Shown: positions 1-8,577, counted from the stretch's first letter. The stretch is DNA of 64,000 nucleotides from Streptomyces sp. DH-12 (GCF_002899455.1 NZ_PPFB01000001.1:4997001-5061000), one strand, 5' to 3'. Notes: generated by a model from the letters alone, not told the origin. Program-made: numbers and translations.

Positions 1-1852
1 GTACGCCCTCGGCGACGGTCACCCGCGCCGGCTCCAGCTCCGTGCGCGCGGTCTCCAGCCGCCGGTACGCGGCCCAGGCGTCGCCCGCGTCGCCCGCCTG
101 CTGGGCGCGCAGCATGTCCAGCGCCGCCGTGCCGGCCTCGCCGTACCGGGCGAGGCGCCCGGTCCAGGGGGTGATCTCGTCGGCGAGGGAGGTGCCGGAC
201 AGCCGGCCGGGCAGCTCGCGCAGGTCGGTGAAGGCGGCGCGCAGCCGCCCGGCCGCCGCCGTGTCGCCGGCCCCGCGCGCGGTGGGCCGGGTGCGCCAGA
301 ACTCCTCGATCAGCGGCCGCAGGTACGCCGACTCCGTGCCGCCGAGCACCGAGGAGGCGGTGTTGCGGGCGAGGGCGGTCAGCGCCTTCTCGCGCCGGGC
401 GTCGCCGCCGGCCAGGTCGGCGATCGCGGCCCGCCAGGACTCCCGGGGGCGGTACGCGCGCGGGTTCCAGGCGAAGTCGGCGGCCGTGAAGAGGGGGATG
501 CGCGACGCCTCGGGCTGTTCCATCGCGTTGGCGAGCAGCGCGGCCGAACCGGCGGCCACGGCGGGCTCCCGGCCCTGGTAGGGGCCGAGGAAGAGCCGCC
601 CGGGGGCGTAGTCGTTGACCGGGTAGTTGTCCATCGTCACCAGCGGGTGCGCGAACACCTCGCGTGCCTCGGCCAGTTGACGGCCCGTGATGGTGCGGGG
701 CACCACGCCGACGCCGGTCCACGCCACCTCGACGCCGTCGTCCAGCTCCCGCGCCAGCTCCCGCCGGTACGCGGTCGAGCCGTCCTCGTAGTACTCGGTG
801 GGCATCAGGGACAGCGCCGGCGCGCTCGGGTGCCGCCGGTCCAGGTGCCGGGCGACCGCGTTCGCCACGTGCGCCTGGGCGCGGGCGGCCGCCTCGGGGC
901 CGGAGCCGAACCGCTCGGCGTCCGCCCCGCAGTGCCACTCGCTGTAGCTGACGTCCTGGAACTGCACCTGGAAGGCCCGGAAGCCCAGCGCCCACATCGC
1001 GTCCAGCTTGCGGGTCAGCGCCCGCAGGTCGTCGTCCGAGGAGAAGCACATCGCCTGTCCCGGCGCCACGGCCCAGCCGAGGGTGACGTGGTTGCGGGCG
1101 GCCCGCTCGGCCAGCTCCCGGAACTCCGCGCGCCGCTCGGCCGGGTACGGCTCGCGCCAGCGGGCCTGCCGGTGCGGGTCGTCGCCGGGCGCGTACAGGT
1201 ACCGGTTCAGCTTGGCGCGGCCCATGAAGTCGAGCTGGGCGAGCCGCTGCCGGTGCGTCCACGGGGTGCCGTAGAAGCCCTCGGTGATCCCGCGCACGGC
1301 GGTGCCCGGCCAGTCCCGTACGACGGCGGCGGTGATCGTGCCGTCCGGGCGGACCAGGCGGCGCAGGGTCTGCACGGCGTGGAAGAGGCCGTCGCCGTCC
1401 GCCCCGGCCAGGGTCACGGAGCCGTCGCCCGCGGTGAGGGCGTAGCCGCCCGCCGGGAGGGCGCGACGGGGGTCGGCGGAGGCGCGTTCGCTGCCGGCGC
1501 GCACCACGAGCGCCCCCTCGGGCACCGGTGCGCCGGAGTCGGTGAACCGGCGCGCGCCGGCCTCCCGCAGGACGTCCTTCAGCGCCTCCAGGGCGTACGG
1601 GTCCGCTCCCCGCTCCGCGGCCAGGGCGACCTCCTCGGTCACCCGGACCGGGGCGCCGTTCGCGCGCAGGGAGTGCGGGCGCGGCCACACCGGCGGGACG
1701 TCCGCGGCGGCCGGGTCGGCGGCGGGCGACCGGGCCGGACCGGGCGCGGGCACGGCCGTCGCGGCGGGGGCGACGCCCAGGGATCCGGCGAGCACGGCGA
1801 GTGCGAGTGCGGCCCTCCGCGCGGTCGCCGTTCTGCCACGCCACAACTGCAC
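1..1852 (-). CDS. GH84-family beta-N-acetylglucosaminidase-like secreted protein (3' end outside window)
   Basis: About 617 residues are visible and the reading frame runs off the left edge. The GTG start at 1852 follows an AGGAGGGG ribosome site. A signal peptide (residues 1-33, Arg-rich then Ala/Leu-rich) is followed by a GH20/GH84 N-terminal domain and the GH84 barrel, recognised by ITEGFYGTPWTHRQR and a KLNRYLYAPGDDP-type segment. Family members remove terminal GlcNAc from glycans. One oddity is visible: the catalytic pair, Asp-Asp in characterised GH84 enzymes, reads Gln299-Asp300 (FQVQFQDVS). The protein may therefore have altered chemistry or specificity, or belong to a distinct actinobacterial subgroup. 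It is divergent from the malQ unit. Export is inferred from the signal peptide. Confidence 0.88.
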   Translation of the reverse strand, partial: MQLWRGRTATARRAALALAVLAGSLGVAPAATAVPAPGPARSPAADPAAADVPPVWPRPHSLRANGAPVRVTEEVALAAERGADPYALEALKDVLREAGARRFTDSGAPVPEGALVVRAGSERASADPRRALPAGGYALTAGDGSVTLAGADGDGLFHAVQTLRRLVRPDGTITAAVVRDWPGTAVRGITEGFYGTPWTHRQRLAQLDFMGRAKLNRYLYAPGDDPHRQARWREPYPAERRAEFRELAERAARNHVTLGWAVAPGQAMCFSSDDDLRALTRKLDAMWALGFRAFQVQFQDVSYSEWHCGADAERFGSGPEAAARAQAHVANAVARHLDRRHPSAPALSLMPTEYYEDGSTAYRRELARELDDGVEVAWTGVGVVPRTITGRQLAEAREVFAHPLVTMDNYPVNDYAPGRLFLGPYQGREPAVAAGSAALLANAMEQPEASRIPLFTAADFAWNPRAYRPRESWRAAIADLAGGDARREKALTALARNTASSVLGGTESAYLRPLIEEFWRTRPTARGAGDTAAAGRLRAAFTDLRELPGRLSGTSLADEITPWTGRLARYGEAGTAALDMLRAQQAGDAGDAWAAYRRLETARTELEPARVTVAEGV

Positions 1853-2016
1853 GAGGCCCCTCCTGATCCCCGGGACCGGCCGGCCTACGACCGGCGGCCG
1901 TGTCCATTCCGTTACCGAGACGCCCCGACCCCACCACTCCCGGAGCGAACGTGTCAATCAGAGGGGGTGTTGTGACGCGTTTGTCCCCCTGTGGAGTGAC
2001 GATGGAGGGGAAGAAT

Positions 2017-2030
2017 GTGACCAGGTTCAC
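2017..2030. promoter_or_regulatory. Possible GTGA-N6-TCAC operator in the malQ-unit leader
   Basis: An imperfect palindrome with GTGA and TCAC half-sites six bases apart lies 52 bases upstream of the first gene of the malQ unit. It sits in the 229-base gap between two divergent genes. The shape resembles GntR-type half-sites. No regulator gene adjoins it, so function is speculative. Nothing else could be identified in the gap. Confidence 0.22.
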
Positions 2031-2081
2031 GTTGAACGACTTTGTGCGTCTGCGCTCGCGTCCACTGGGTAGGGCTGCGAG

Positions 2082-2393
2082 ATGACCCGCACGCCCGGCT
2101 CGACGAGGAGGCCCTTGGTGGCTGCAGCGGCATACGTCTTCCCCCCGGTCCTGTCCAAACCCGTGGCGGAGCACTCCGCCCGCGACCCCTACGACTGCGT
2201 CGTCGGCGCCGAGGGCACCGGCGCCGAGGCCCCCCTGACCAGCGAACCCCCGCTCCCCGACGCGGAGCCCCTGACCAGCGAGCCGCCGCTCGCCGACGCC
2301 ACCCCGCTGACCAGCGAGTCCGACGCCTTCTCCGACCTCTCGGACCCCGCGGGACTCGACCCCTTCCCGGCCCAGTACCACCCGGAGCCCTAG
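2082..2393 (+). CDS. Small acidic repeat-containing hypothetical protein upstream of malQ
   Basis: This 103-residue protein is not assignable to a family. Third codon positions are almost all G or C, as in true genes here. It has a short basic N-terminus, a hydrophobic patch (VAAAAYVFPPVL) and a single Cys near residue 38. An acidic, proline-rich second half then repeats a 12-residue unit beginning PLTSEPPL twice, with a third partial copy ending in PLTSES. The TAG stop is one base before the malQ GTG, so the two are almost certainly co-transcribed and translationally coupled. No signal peptide or membrane segment is convincing. A structural or regulatory role with MalQ is only guesswork. Confidence 0.65.
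   Translation: MTRTPGSTRRPLVAAAAYVFPPVLSKPVAEHSARDPYDCVVGAEGTGAEAPLTSEPPLPDAEPLTSEPPLADATPLTSESDAFSDLSDPAGLDPFPAQYHPEP
2232..2318 (+). repeat. 36-base in-frame tandem repeat (about 2.4 copies)
   Basis: Units begin at 2232 and 2268, with a partial third at 2304. Each encodes a 12-residue block starting PLTSE. Copies differ at synonymous and a few non-synonymous positions, so the repeat is old enough to have diverged and is kept in frame. Confidence 0.75.
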
Positions 2394-2394
2394 G

Positions 2395-4500
2395 GTGACC
2401 GCGCCACGGCCGGACGGGACCCCCACCGAGGCGCTGTCCCGGCTCGCCGCCCTGCACGGCGTCGCCACCTCCTACAGCCCCTCCCCGGACACGACCGTCC
2501 CGGCCTCGACGACCGCCGTCACGCTCGCGCTGGCCGCCCTCGGCGTCGACGCGTCCACCGAGGAGGCCGTCCGCGCCGCCCTGGCCGCGCGCGAGCAGGA
2601 GATCGGCGAGCGGCTGCTGCCCCCCACCGTCGTCGGCTGGGGCGCCCGCCCGCCCGGCGCGCTCGCCGCGCTGCCCGAGGGCACCCGGCTGGAGATCCGC
2701 ACCGAGGACGGCGGCACGCGCCCGTCCGCCGAGGGCCTCCCGCCCGGCGTGCACCTGCTGACCGCCACCGCCCCCGACGGCCGCACCGCACGCGCCCGCC
2801 TGATCGTCGCGCCGCCCCGGCTGCCCGCCCCCGAGGGACGCTCGTACGGACTGCTGGTGCAGCTCTACTCCCTGCTCTCCCGGCGCTCCTGGGGCATGGG
2901 CGACCTCGCCGACCTCGGTGAGCTCGCCGGGTGGGCCGGACGCGCGCTGGGCGCCGGGTTCGTGCAGGTGAACCCGTTGCACGCGGCCGTCCCCGGCCCC
3001 CCGACCGACCCCTCGCCGTACCGCCCCTCCTCGCGCCGCTTCCCCGACCCCGTGCACCTGCGGGTCGAGGCCGTGCCCGAGTTCGCGCACGTCGAGGACC
3101 GCGAGCGGCTGCACACCCTGCTGGAGCGAGGCGCCCGGCTGCGGGAGGCGGTGCTCGCCAAGGGCGAGCTGATCGACCGGGACGCGGTCTGGGAGGCCAA
3201 GCGGGAAGCCCTCGAACTGGTGCGGAAGGTCCCGCTCGGCCCCGGCCGCGCCGCCGCCCTGCACGCCTTCCGCGCCGAGCAGGGGCAGGCCCTGGAGGAC
3301 CACGCCACCTGGTACGCGCTCGCCGAGGCGCACGGCCCCGACTGGCGCCGCTGGCCCGCCCCGCTGCGCGACCCCCGCTCGGCGGGGACCGCCCGCGCCC
3401 GCGAGGAGCTGCGGGACCGCGTCGACTTCCACACCTGGCTCGTCTGGCTCACCGACGCCCAGCTCACCGCCGCCCAGCGGACCGCGCGGGAGGCCGGGAT
3501 GCCGGTGGGGATCGTGCACGACCTGGCCGTCGGCGTGCATCCCACCGGCGCGGACGCCTGGGCGCAGCAGGACCACTTCGCGCCCGGCATGTCGGTCGGC
3601 GCGCCCCCGGACGCCTTCAACGCGCGCGGCCAGGACTGGGGGCTGCCGCCCTGGCGCCCCGACCGCCTCGCCGAGAGCGGGTACGCCCCCTTCCGCGACC
3701 TGCTGCGGGGCCTGTTCCGGTACGCGGGCGCCCTGCGCATCGACCATGTGATGGGCCTGTTCCGGCTCTGGTGGGTGCCCGAGGGCCGCCCGCCCACCGA
3801 GGGGACGTACGTCCGCTACGACGCCGAGGCCATGCTCGCCGTGCTCGTCCTGGAGGCGTCCCGCGCCGGGGCGCCGGTGATCGGCGAGGACCTCGGGACG
3901 GTCGAGCCCGGGGTGCGCGAGGCGCTGCGCGACCGCGGGGTGTACGGCACGTCGGTGCTGTGGTTCGAGCGGGACTGGGAGGGCGACCGCCGGCCGCTGC
4001 CGCCGGAGAGCTGGCGCGCCGACTGCCTGGCCACGGCCACCACCCACGACCTCCCGTCCACCGCCGCCCGCCTCACCGGCGAGCACGTGGAACTGCGCGA
4101 CCGCCTGGGCCTGCTCGCCCGGCCCCTCGCCGAGGAACGGGCGGAGGCCGCGGCGGACGTGCGGGAGTGGCTGGAGCTGCTGGAGCGGCTCGGCCTGCTG
4201 CCCGGCCCGGACGGCGGGACGGCCGGCGGCGCGGACGCCTCCCGGGAGGAGGCCGGCGTCCAGGCGGTCCACCGCTACCTGCTGCGCACCCCGGCCCGCA
4301 TGGTCGGGGTGTGGCTGCCGGACGGCGTCGGGGACCGGCGTCCGCAGAACCTGCCCGGCACCTCGGACGAGTACCCGAACTGGCGGCTGCCCGTCGCCGA
4401 CGCCGAGGGGCGCCCGGTGACGCTGGAGGACCTGGCGGCGTCCCCCCGGCTGCGGGCGCTGGCCGACGTGCTGCGCGCCGGCGCCGCGCCCGGTGGCTGA
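2395..4500 (+). CDS. malQ: 4-alpha-glucanotransferase (amylomaltase, GH77)
   Basis: This 701-residue enzyme transfers alpha-1,4-glucan segments between maltodextrins, releasing glucose, in cytoplasmic maltose/glycogen metabolism. GH77 landmarks are present: the nucleophile in RIDHVMG (Asp450), the acid/base in GEDLG (Glu498), and the transition-state Asp in TTHDLPS (Asp552). The N-terminal extension of about 140 residues before the barrel is typical of actinobacterial MalQ. The GTG start lies one base after the stop of the small upstream gene, so translation is probably coupled. A strong hairpin follows immediately, which makes this a two-gene unit. Length fits the family. Confidence 0.96.
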   Translation: MTAPRPDGTPTEALSRLAALHGVATSYSPSPDTTVPASTTAVTLALAALGVDASTEEAVRAALAAREQEIGERLLPPTVVGWGARPPGALAALPEGTRLEIRTEDGGTRPSAEGLPPGVHLLTATAPDGRTARARLIVAPPRLPAPEGRSYGLLVQLYSLLSRRSWGMGDLADLGELAGWAGRALGAGFVQVNPLHAAVPGPPTDPSPYRPSSRRFPDPVHLRVEAVPEFAHVEDRERLHTLLERGARLREAVLAKGELIDRDAVWEAKREALELVRKVPLGPGRAAALHAFRAEQGQALEDHATWYALAEAHGPDWRRWPAPLRDPRSAGTARAREELRDRVDFHTWLVWLTDAQLTAAQRTAREAGMPVGIVHDLAVGVHPTGADAWAQQDHFAPGMSVGAPPDAFNARGQDWGLPPWRPDRLAESGYAPFRDLLRGLFRYAGALRIDHVMGLFRLWWVPEGRPPTEGTYVRYDAEAMLAVLVLEASRAGAPVIGEDLGTVEPGVREALRDRGVYGTSVLWFERDWEGDRRPLPPESWRADCLATATTHDLPSTAARLTGEHVELRDRLGLLARPLAEERAEAAADVREWLELLERLGLLPGPDGGTAGGADASREEAGVQAVHRYLLRTPARMVGVWLPDGVGDRRPQNLPGTSDEYPNWRLPVADAEGRPVTLEDLAASPRLRALADVLRAGAAPGG

Positions 4501-4502
4501 GC

Positions 4503-4542
4503 GGGGCCGCGCGCCCGTACGGCACCCCGGGCGCGCGGCCCC
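4503..4542 (+). terminator. malQ terminator hairpin
   Basis: A perfect 15-base GC stem (4503-4517 with 4528-4542) encloses a 10-base loop, three bases after the malQ stop. There is no T-run, as is usual in Streptomyces. Confidence 0.75.
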
Positions 4543-4555
4543 CGACCGCGTTCGA

Positions 4556-4561
4556 TACTTT
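4556..4561 (+). promoter_or_regulatory. -10-like TACTTT for a leaderless transcript
   Basis: TACTTT fits TANNNT and ends seven bases before the GTG at 4569. No Shine-Dalgarno sequence precedes that GTG. Transcription would start at or next to the start codon. No clear -35 was found. Confidence 0.5.
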
Positions 4562-4568
4562 GGGGACC

Positions 4569-4844
4569 GTGGACAAGAAGAACGCCCTGCGCGCCGGCGC
4601 CCTGGCAGCCGGTACGACGCTGATGATGCTGCTCATGTCGTCCCCCGCGCTCGCCCTCACCCGCGACGACGGCGACGACCCCGGCCCGGGCCTGAGCGTC
4701 ATCGAGACGCTGGGCCTCTACGTCCTGGCCCCGATCGGGCTCTTCGTGGTGATCGCCGGTCTGGTGATGGCCCTGGACAAGTCCCACCAGAAGAAGGACC
4801 CGACGAGCTCCAACATCCGGACCAAGGCCGACGCCAAGGCCTGA
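4569..4844 (+). CDS. Small membrane protein with signal-like N-terminus
   Basis: A 91-residue protein of unknown function. Residues 1-29 (MDKKNALRAGALAAGTTLMM onward) look like a signal peptide ending near ALA. An acidic stretch (RDDGDDPGPG) follows, then one strong membrane helix near residues 46-68 (LGLYVLAPIGLFVVIAGLVM) and a Lys-rich cytoplasmic tail. If the first segment is not cleaved it would be a two-helix protein. The GTG start is chosen because a TANNNT hexamer sits seven bases upstream, fitting a leaderless message. The gene is monocistronic between two terminators. Confidence 0.8.
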   Translation: MDKKNALRAGALAAGTTLMMLLMSSPALALTRDDGDDPGPGLSVIETLGLYVLAPIGLFVVIAGLVMALDKSHQKKDPTSSNIRTKADAKA

Positions 4845-4889
4845 CCCCGGGGCACGCTCGCTCCGCCCGGGCGGTCCGCACCCGCTTTC

Positions 4890-4923
4890 CCGAAGGACGC
4901 CGGCATCCGCCGGCGTCCTTCGG
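4890..4923. terminator. Bidirectional terminator between convergent genes
   Basis: A perfect 15-base stem (4890-4904 with 4909-4923) with a four-base loop lies between the small membrane protein gene (+) and the response regulator gene (-). Its symmetry lets it serve both. Confidence 0.85.
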
Positions 4924-5011
4924 CGTGTCCGCACCGTCCGCACCGCCCGCACCGCTCGGGCGGCGGCGGCCGGACGCACGCCCGCGCGGCGTCACGTCCG
5001 CGCCGGTCGGT

Positions 5012-5704
5012 TCACGGCGTGCCGGACGCCAGCCCGACCCGGTAGGCGAGGACGACGGCCTGGACGCGGTCGCGTAGGCCGAGCTTGGCCAGGATCCGTG
5101 ACACGTAGGTCTTGACGGTCTCCGGCGTGATGAACATCGCCGCGGCGATCTCCGCGTTCGACAGCCCCTCGGCGATCAGCCGGAACACCTCCAGCTCGCG
5201 GGGGGTCAGCGCGCGCACGACGTCCTGCCTGCCGGGCACGGAGGTGTCGGCCGGCCGCAGGTGCTGGGCGAAGTGGCCGATCAGGCGGCGGGTGACGGCG
5301 GCCGCCAGCAGCGTCTCGCCCCGGGCGACGGTCCGGATGCCGTTGACCAGCTCCGCGGGGGGCGCGTCCTTGAGGAGGAAGCCGCTCGCCCCGGCGCGCA
5401 GCGCGTCGTAGACGTGGGCGTCGACGTTGAACGTGGTGACGACCAGGACCTTCGGCGCGTCCTCGACGTCGGGACCGGCCAGTCGCCGCGTCGCCTCGAT
5501 GCCGTCGAGCAGGGGCATCCGTACGTCCATCACGACCACGTCGGGACGCAGCCGCTGTGCGGCCAGGACCGCCTCGTGGCCGTTCTCCGCCTCCCCGACG
5601 ACCTCCATGTCGGGCTGTGCGGAGAAGATGGTGACGTAACCGGTGCGCACCAGCGCCTGGTCGTCGCAGACGAGCACACGGATCGGTGGCGGCGCATCGG
5701 TCAC
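5012..5704 (-). CDS. Two-component response regulator, NarL/LuxR family
   Basis: A 230-residue regulator with an N-terminal receiver domain (residues 8-125) and a C-terminal LuxR helix-turn-helix (about 160-225, LTPRELEVFRLIAEGLSNAE). The acidic pocket is Asp14/Asp15 and the phospho-acceptor is Asp60 (VVVMDVRMP). Receiver Thr and Lys landmarks follow in VVTTF and FLLKDAPP. The GTG start at 5704 is chosen over longer forms because AGGAG lies eight bases upstream, overlapping the stop of the kinase gene. Only four bases separate the two genes, so kinase and regulator are coupled partners. Targets are unknown; the protease-like gene upstream is a candidate co-regulated gene. Confidence 0.95.
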   Translation of the reverse strand: MTDAPPPIRVLVCDDQALVRTGYVTIFSAQPDMEVVGEAENGHEAVLAAQRLRPDVVVMDVRMPLLDGIEATRRLAGPDVEDAPKVLVVTTFNVDAHVYDALRAGASGFLLKDAPPAELVNGIRTVARGETLLAAAVTRRLIGHFAQHLRPADTSVPGRQDVVRALTPRELEVFRLIAEGLSNAEIAAAMFITPETVKTYVSRILAKLGLRDRVQAVVLAYRVGLASGTP

Positions 5705-5708
5705 GGGG

Positions 5709-6929
5709 TCACTCCTGAACGGGCTCGGACGGGATCGTGGCGCGGACCTCGAACCCGCCCTCGGGCCGGGGACCGGCCTCCAGTTCACCATCGAGCATCC
5801 GCACCCGTGCACGCAGCCCGGCCAGTCCCCGTCCGCCCGCGGGGCCCGGCGCGCGCGTGACCGGTCCGGCGACCGGCCCGTCGGTGGTCACCTGTATCCC
5901 GATGTGCTGGTCGCCGTGGCGGAGCAGCACCCGTGTCGGCCTTCCGGCCGCGTACTTCATGGCGTTGGTGAGCGCCTCCTGCACCACCCGGTACGCGGCC
6001 AGCTCCACGTCCACGCTCCGTGGCCGCCGCTCGCCCTCCTCGCCGAACTCGACCGGCTGTCCCGATCTGCGCGCCTGCTCGACCAGGTCCCCCACCCGCC
6101 CCGGGGCGGGCGCCCGGTCCGCACGCGCCAGGTCCGCGGACGCCGACTCGCCGGTCGCCTCCAGCACACCGAGCAGGTACCGCAGTTCCGTCAGCGCCCG
6201 GCGGCCGGTGTCGCTGACGGCCGTCAGGCTCTCGCCGGCGCGGTCCGGCGCGGACGTGAGCAGGAACTGCGCCGCGTCGGCCTGGACCACCATGGCCGTC
6301 ACGTGGTGGGTGACCACGTCGTGCAGCTCGCGGGCGATCCGCGCCCGCTCGGCGGCCGTGGCCGCCTCGGCGGCCAGCCGCCGCCGCTCCGCCTCCCCCT
6401 TCCGCCGCCCGCGCACCGTGCTCCCCACCGTCCGGACCGCGGCCAGCACCAGCCAGAACGCGAGGTAGTCCGGCAGTGACTGCGGTGAGCCGAGGCGGTC
6501 CAGGACGACGGCCAGCACGGCGTAGCCCGCACTCGCCACGGCGGCCAGACCACGGCGGAAGCGCACCTGGTGGGCCCCGGCGGAGTACAGCGCCAGATAC
6601 AGCCCCATACTCGCGAACGTGGTCGCGAAGCCCAGCGCCTGGTGCGCGGCGAACGCGCCCGCGACGACGGCCAGAGCGGCCGCCGGCCATCTGCGGCGGA
6701 CCGCCAGCGGCAGGGTCTGGGCCAGGACCAGCCCGACGCCCAGCGCGTCCACCGGGCGCTCGGGCAGATCACCGATCTGCGCGCCGACGGCCGACAGGGT
6801 CGGCACGAAGGACAGCAGGGTGAGCGTCAGGGCGAGGACGCCGTCCTTGAGGAGGGCGTCCCGCTCGCGCCACCGATCGAGCGGCGCCCGGAGCAGGGGG
6901 AGGCTCCAGGGCGCCCGACGGGCCGTCAT
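5709..6929 (-). CDS. Membrane sensor histidine kinase (HisKA_3 type)
   Basis: A 406-residue kinase. The N-terminal half (about 30-170) carries several hydrophobic helices with little extracytoplasmic sequence, so it probably senses a membrane-associated signal. The dimerisation/phospho-acceptor segment is ARELHDVVTHHV with His203. The C-terminal ATPase has an N-box near EALTNAMKYA and a G-box at GGRGLAGLRAR. It precedes and nearly touches the LuxR-type regulator gene, its presumed substrate. The gene start lies 26 bases after the stop of the CPBP protease gene, so all three may be one transcript. The signal is unknown. Confidence 0.94.
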   Translation of the reverse strand: MTARRAPWSLPLLRAPLDRWRERDALLKDGVLALTLTLLSFVPTLSAVGAQIGDLPERPVDALGVGLVLAQTLPLAVRRRWPAAALAVVAGAFAAHQALGFATTFASMGLYLALYSAGAHQVRFRRGLAAVASAGYAVLAVVLDRLGSPQSLPDYLAFWLVLAAVRTVGSTVRGRRKGEAERRRLAAEAATAAERARIARELHDVVTHHVTAMVVQADAAQFLLTSAPDRAGESLTAVSDTGRRALTELRYLLGVLEATGESASADLARADRAPAPGRVGDLVEQARRSGQPVEFGEEGERRPRSVDVELAAYRVVQEALTNAMKYAAGRPTRVLLRHGDQHIGIQVTTDGPVAGPVTRAPGPAGGRGLAGLRARVRMLDGELEAGPRPEGGFEVRATIPSEPVQE

Positions 6930-6955
6930 GTCCGTTCTCCTCCGGTCGGGCTGTG

Positions 6956-7834
6956 TCAGCGGCTCGTGCGCCGGCGGGTGGTGATCCGGCCGCTGCGGCG
7001 GGCGAGGACGAGCATCGGGGCGGCGAGGGCCACACCGATGAGGACGGGCACGACCGACCCCTCCAGGCCGAAGGCGCCGCCGGTCAGGAGCTCGGAGCCG
7101 TGGACGTCGACGGTGAACAGGCCTTCGGAGGTGTGCCCGGAGACCGGGATGCCGAGCAACTGCACCGTGGTGTTCCAGGCGAAGTGCAGCCCCACGACGA
7201 ACCAGATGCTACGCCGCCACAGGAACGCGGCTCCCAGCAGGACGCCCGCCTCCACGGCGATCGCGAGTCCGCTCCACAGGTTCGCGCCCTCGGCGCCCAG
7301 GTGGGCGACACCGAAGAACAGCGAGGTGACGACCAGGGCGGCCCGGCTGCCCCACAGCTGCTCCAGGGCCTGCAGGGCGAGACCGCGGAACATCAGCTCC
7401 TCGGTCACCGCGGCGCCGGCCTGCACCGCGACCGCGGTCCCCACGACCGACAGGAGGCCGTCGTCCGCCCAGGAGAACGAATAGCCCCCGAACGCCGTGA
7501 TCAGCAGAGCGGAGACGAGGACGAAGCCCAGACCGATGCCGCCGCCCAGCAGCGCCTCCCGGCCGGCCCCGGACCGGGCGATCTCCGGAGTGGAGCGCCG
7601 TGCCACCCGGCGCATGACCAGCCAGTACACGCCGACCGCGGCGGCCGCGCCCAGCACCGGAACCGGGCCGGGTCCGGTCGCCGTCAGGCCCGAGACCAGG
7701 CCGATGCCGGCCATGCCCGTCAGCATCCAGCCGAGCGGGGAGCGCGTGATCCGGCGGAGCCGGCCGCCTCCGCCGTCGCGGTCCTCGTCCGGGCCGGAGC
7801 CCGCTGCGTGCTGTGTCACGGATGTCGTCCCCAT
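6956..7834 (-). CDS. CPBP-family intramembrane metalloprotease-like protein
   Basis: A 292-residue polytopic membrane protein of the CPBP (Abi/CAAX protease-like) family. Conserved motifs are EELMFRG (Glu145, Glu146, Arg150), FFGVAHLG and HFAWN, which together supply the Glu and His residues of the intramembrane active site. About seven to eight hydrophobic helices are visible. The first 30 residues are hydrophilic. The ATG at 7834 is preceded by GGAAGG. Placement directly upstream of a two-component system suggests shared control or a role in the signal path. Bacterial substrates of this family are mostly unknown. Confidence 0.9.
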   Translation of the reverse strand: MGTTSVTQHAAGSGPDEDRDGGGGRLRRITRSPLGWMLTGMAGIGLVSGLTATGPGPVPVLGAAAAVGVYWLVMRRVARRSTPEIARSGAGREALLGGGIGLGFVLVSALLITAFGGYSFSWADDGLLSVVGTAVAVQAGAAVTEELMFRGLALQALEQLWGSRAALVVTSLFFGVAHLGAEGANLWSGLAIAVEAGVLLGAAFLWRRSIWFVVGLHFAWNTTVQLLGIPVSGHTSEGLFTVDVHGSELLTGGAFGLEGSVVPVLIGVALAAPMLVLARRSGRITTRRRTSR

Positions 7835-8241
7835 GGTGGCCTTCCCGATCGTGGTCGCACCTGCCGCGACCTGACGACCACGCTAGAAATCGGCCCCGAT
7901 CCGCGAATCACCCGCGCAGGGACAACTCCTGTAGCTCTCAAGGGGGATGCGCCGTCCGTCCCCGTCCGTTCCCCACGGGACGCGGCCGTGGCGCGCACCG
8001 GAACGGAGCTGTCCCCGCTGACGGCGGTGGTGGTGGGCTGGGCGGCGCTCGACGGGGGGCTGACGCGTCTCCAACGGGCCGACACGGCTCCGGCGTTCAG
8101 CGCGACAGCGGCGAGCGGACGGGGAACGCGCCTCTTGTTCGACAGGGCGTCAACCCTGCGGTGCGGGGTCGCGTCTGATCATGCGGGACGGGACTCATCC
8201 CCGGCTCACATCCTGAACACATGCACCACTGGAGCACATCA
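7835..8241. other. 407-base divergent intergenic region without a supported gene
   Basis: The region separates the CPBP gene (-) from the crystallin-like gene (+) and must hold both promoters. Short open frames exist, but their codon use or composition is unconvincing and none has a ribosome site. Nothing more specific could be identified. Confidence 0.6.
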
Positions 8242-8577
8242 ATGAAGCGCTCGCTCAAGCGAGTCATCGTCGGCGCCCTCGCGACGGGAGCCCTGACGGC
8301 CGCCCTGCCGGCCGGTTCGGCAGCAGCCATCAACGGCACGCCGTGCGGCGATCGCACCGACCTGGTCAAGGTCACGTACTTCGAGGGACTGGCCATGACC
8401 TGTTTCGCCAACGCCGGCGTGATGGACCTGACCCTGCCGTACGTCACGCAGGTCTCCTCCGGCAACAACAACATCCGGTTCGTGTCCGACGGCGAGACGA
8501 TCAGCATGGGCAAGTGGCAGAAGAAGAGCATCGTCGACGGCACCCCGAAGACCATCACGCGGCTGCGCATCCTCTGA
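8242..8577 (+). CDS. Secreted beta/gamma-crystallin-like small protein
   Basis: A 111-residue protein with a Lys/Arg n-region and an Ala/Leu core ending near GSAAA (about residue 32), a clear signal peptide. The mature part of about 80 residues has two Cys (in TPCGDRT and MTCFANAG) and the pattern CFANAG...SGNNNIRF...MGKWQKK. This matches the single-domain crystallin fold seen in Streptomyces secreted proteins such as metalloproteinase inhibitors and killer-toxin-like proteins. The ATG at 8242 is preferred over the one at 8221 because GGAG sits seven bases upstream. Biological activity is not known from sequence. A shared-type terminator follows. Confidence 0.82.
   Translation: MKRSLKRVIVGALATGALTAALPAGSAAAINGTPCGDRTDLVKVTYFEGLAMTCFANAGVMDLTLPYVTQVSSGNNNIRFVSDGETISMGKWQKKSIVDGTPKTITRLRIL

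Noticed and set aside
647..1975. Plus-strand frame of 442 codons at the left end
   Set aside because: The opposite strand encodes recognisable GH84 motifs with a signal peptide and ribosome site.
2082..2393. Repeat protein as a multi-core peptide (RiPP) precursor
   Set aside because: The repeats contain Thr, Ser and Glu, but no ATP-grasp, lanthipeptide synthetase, protease or exporter gene lies nearby; the neighbour is malQ.
2042..2398. Alternative frame overlapping the small pre-malQ gene
   Set aside because: Arg/Pro-rich translation with no codon-position bias; the frame starting at 2082 has GC-rich third positions and couples to malQ.
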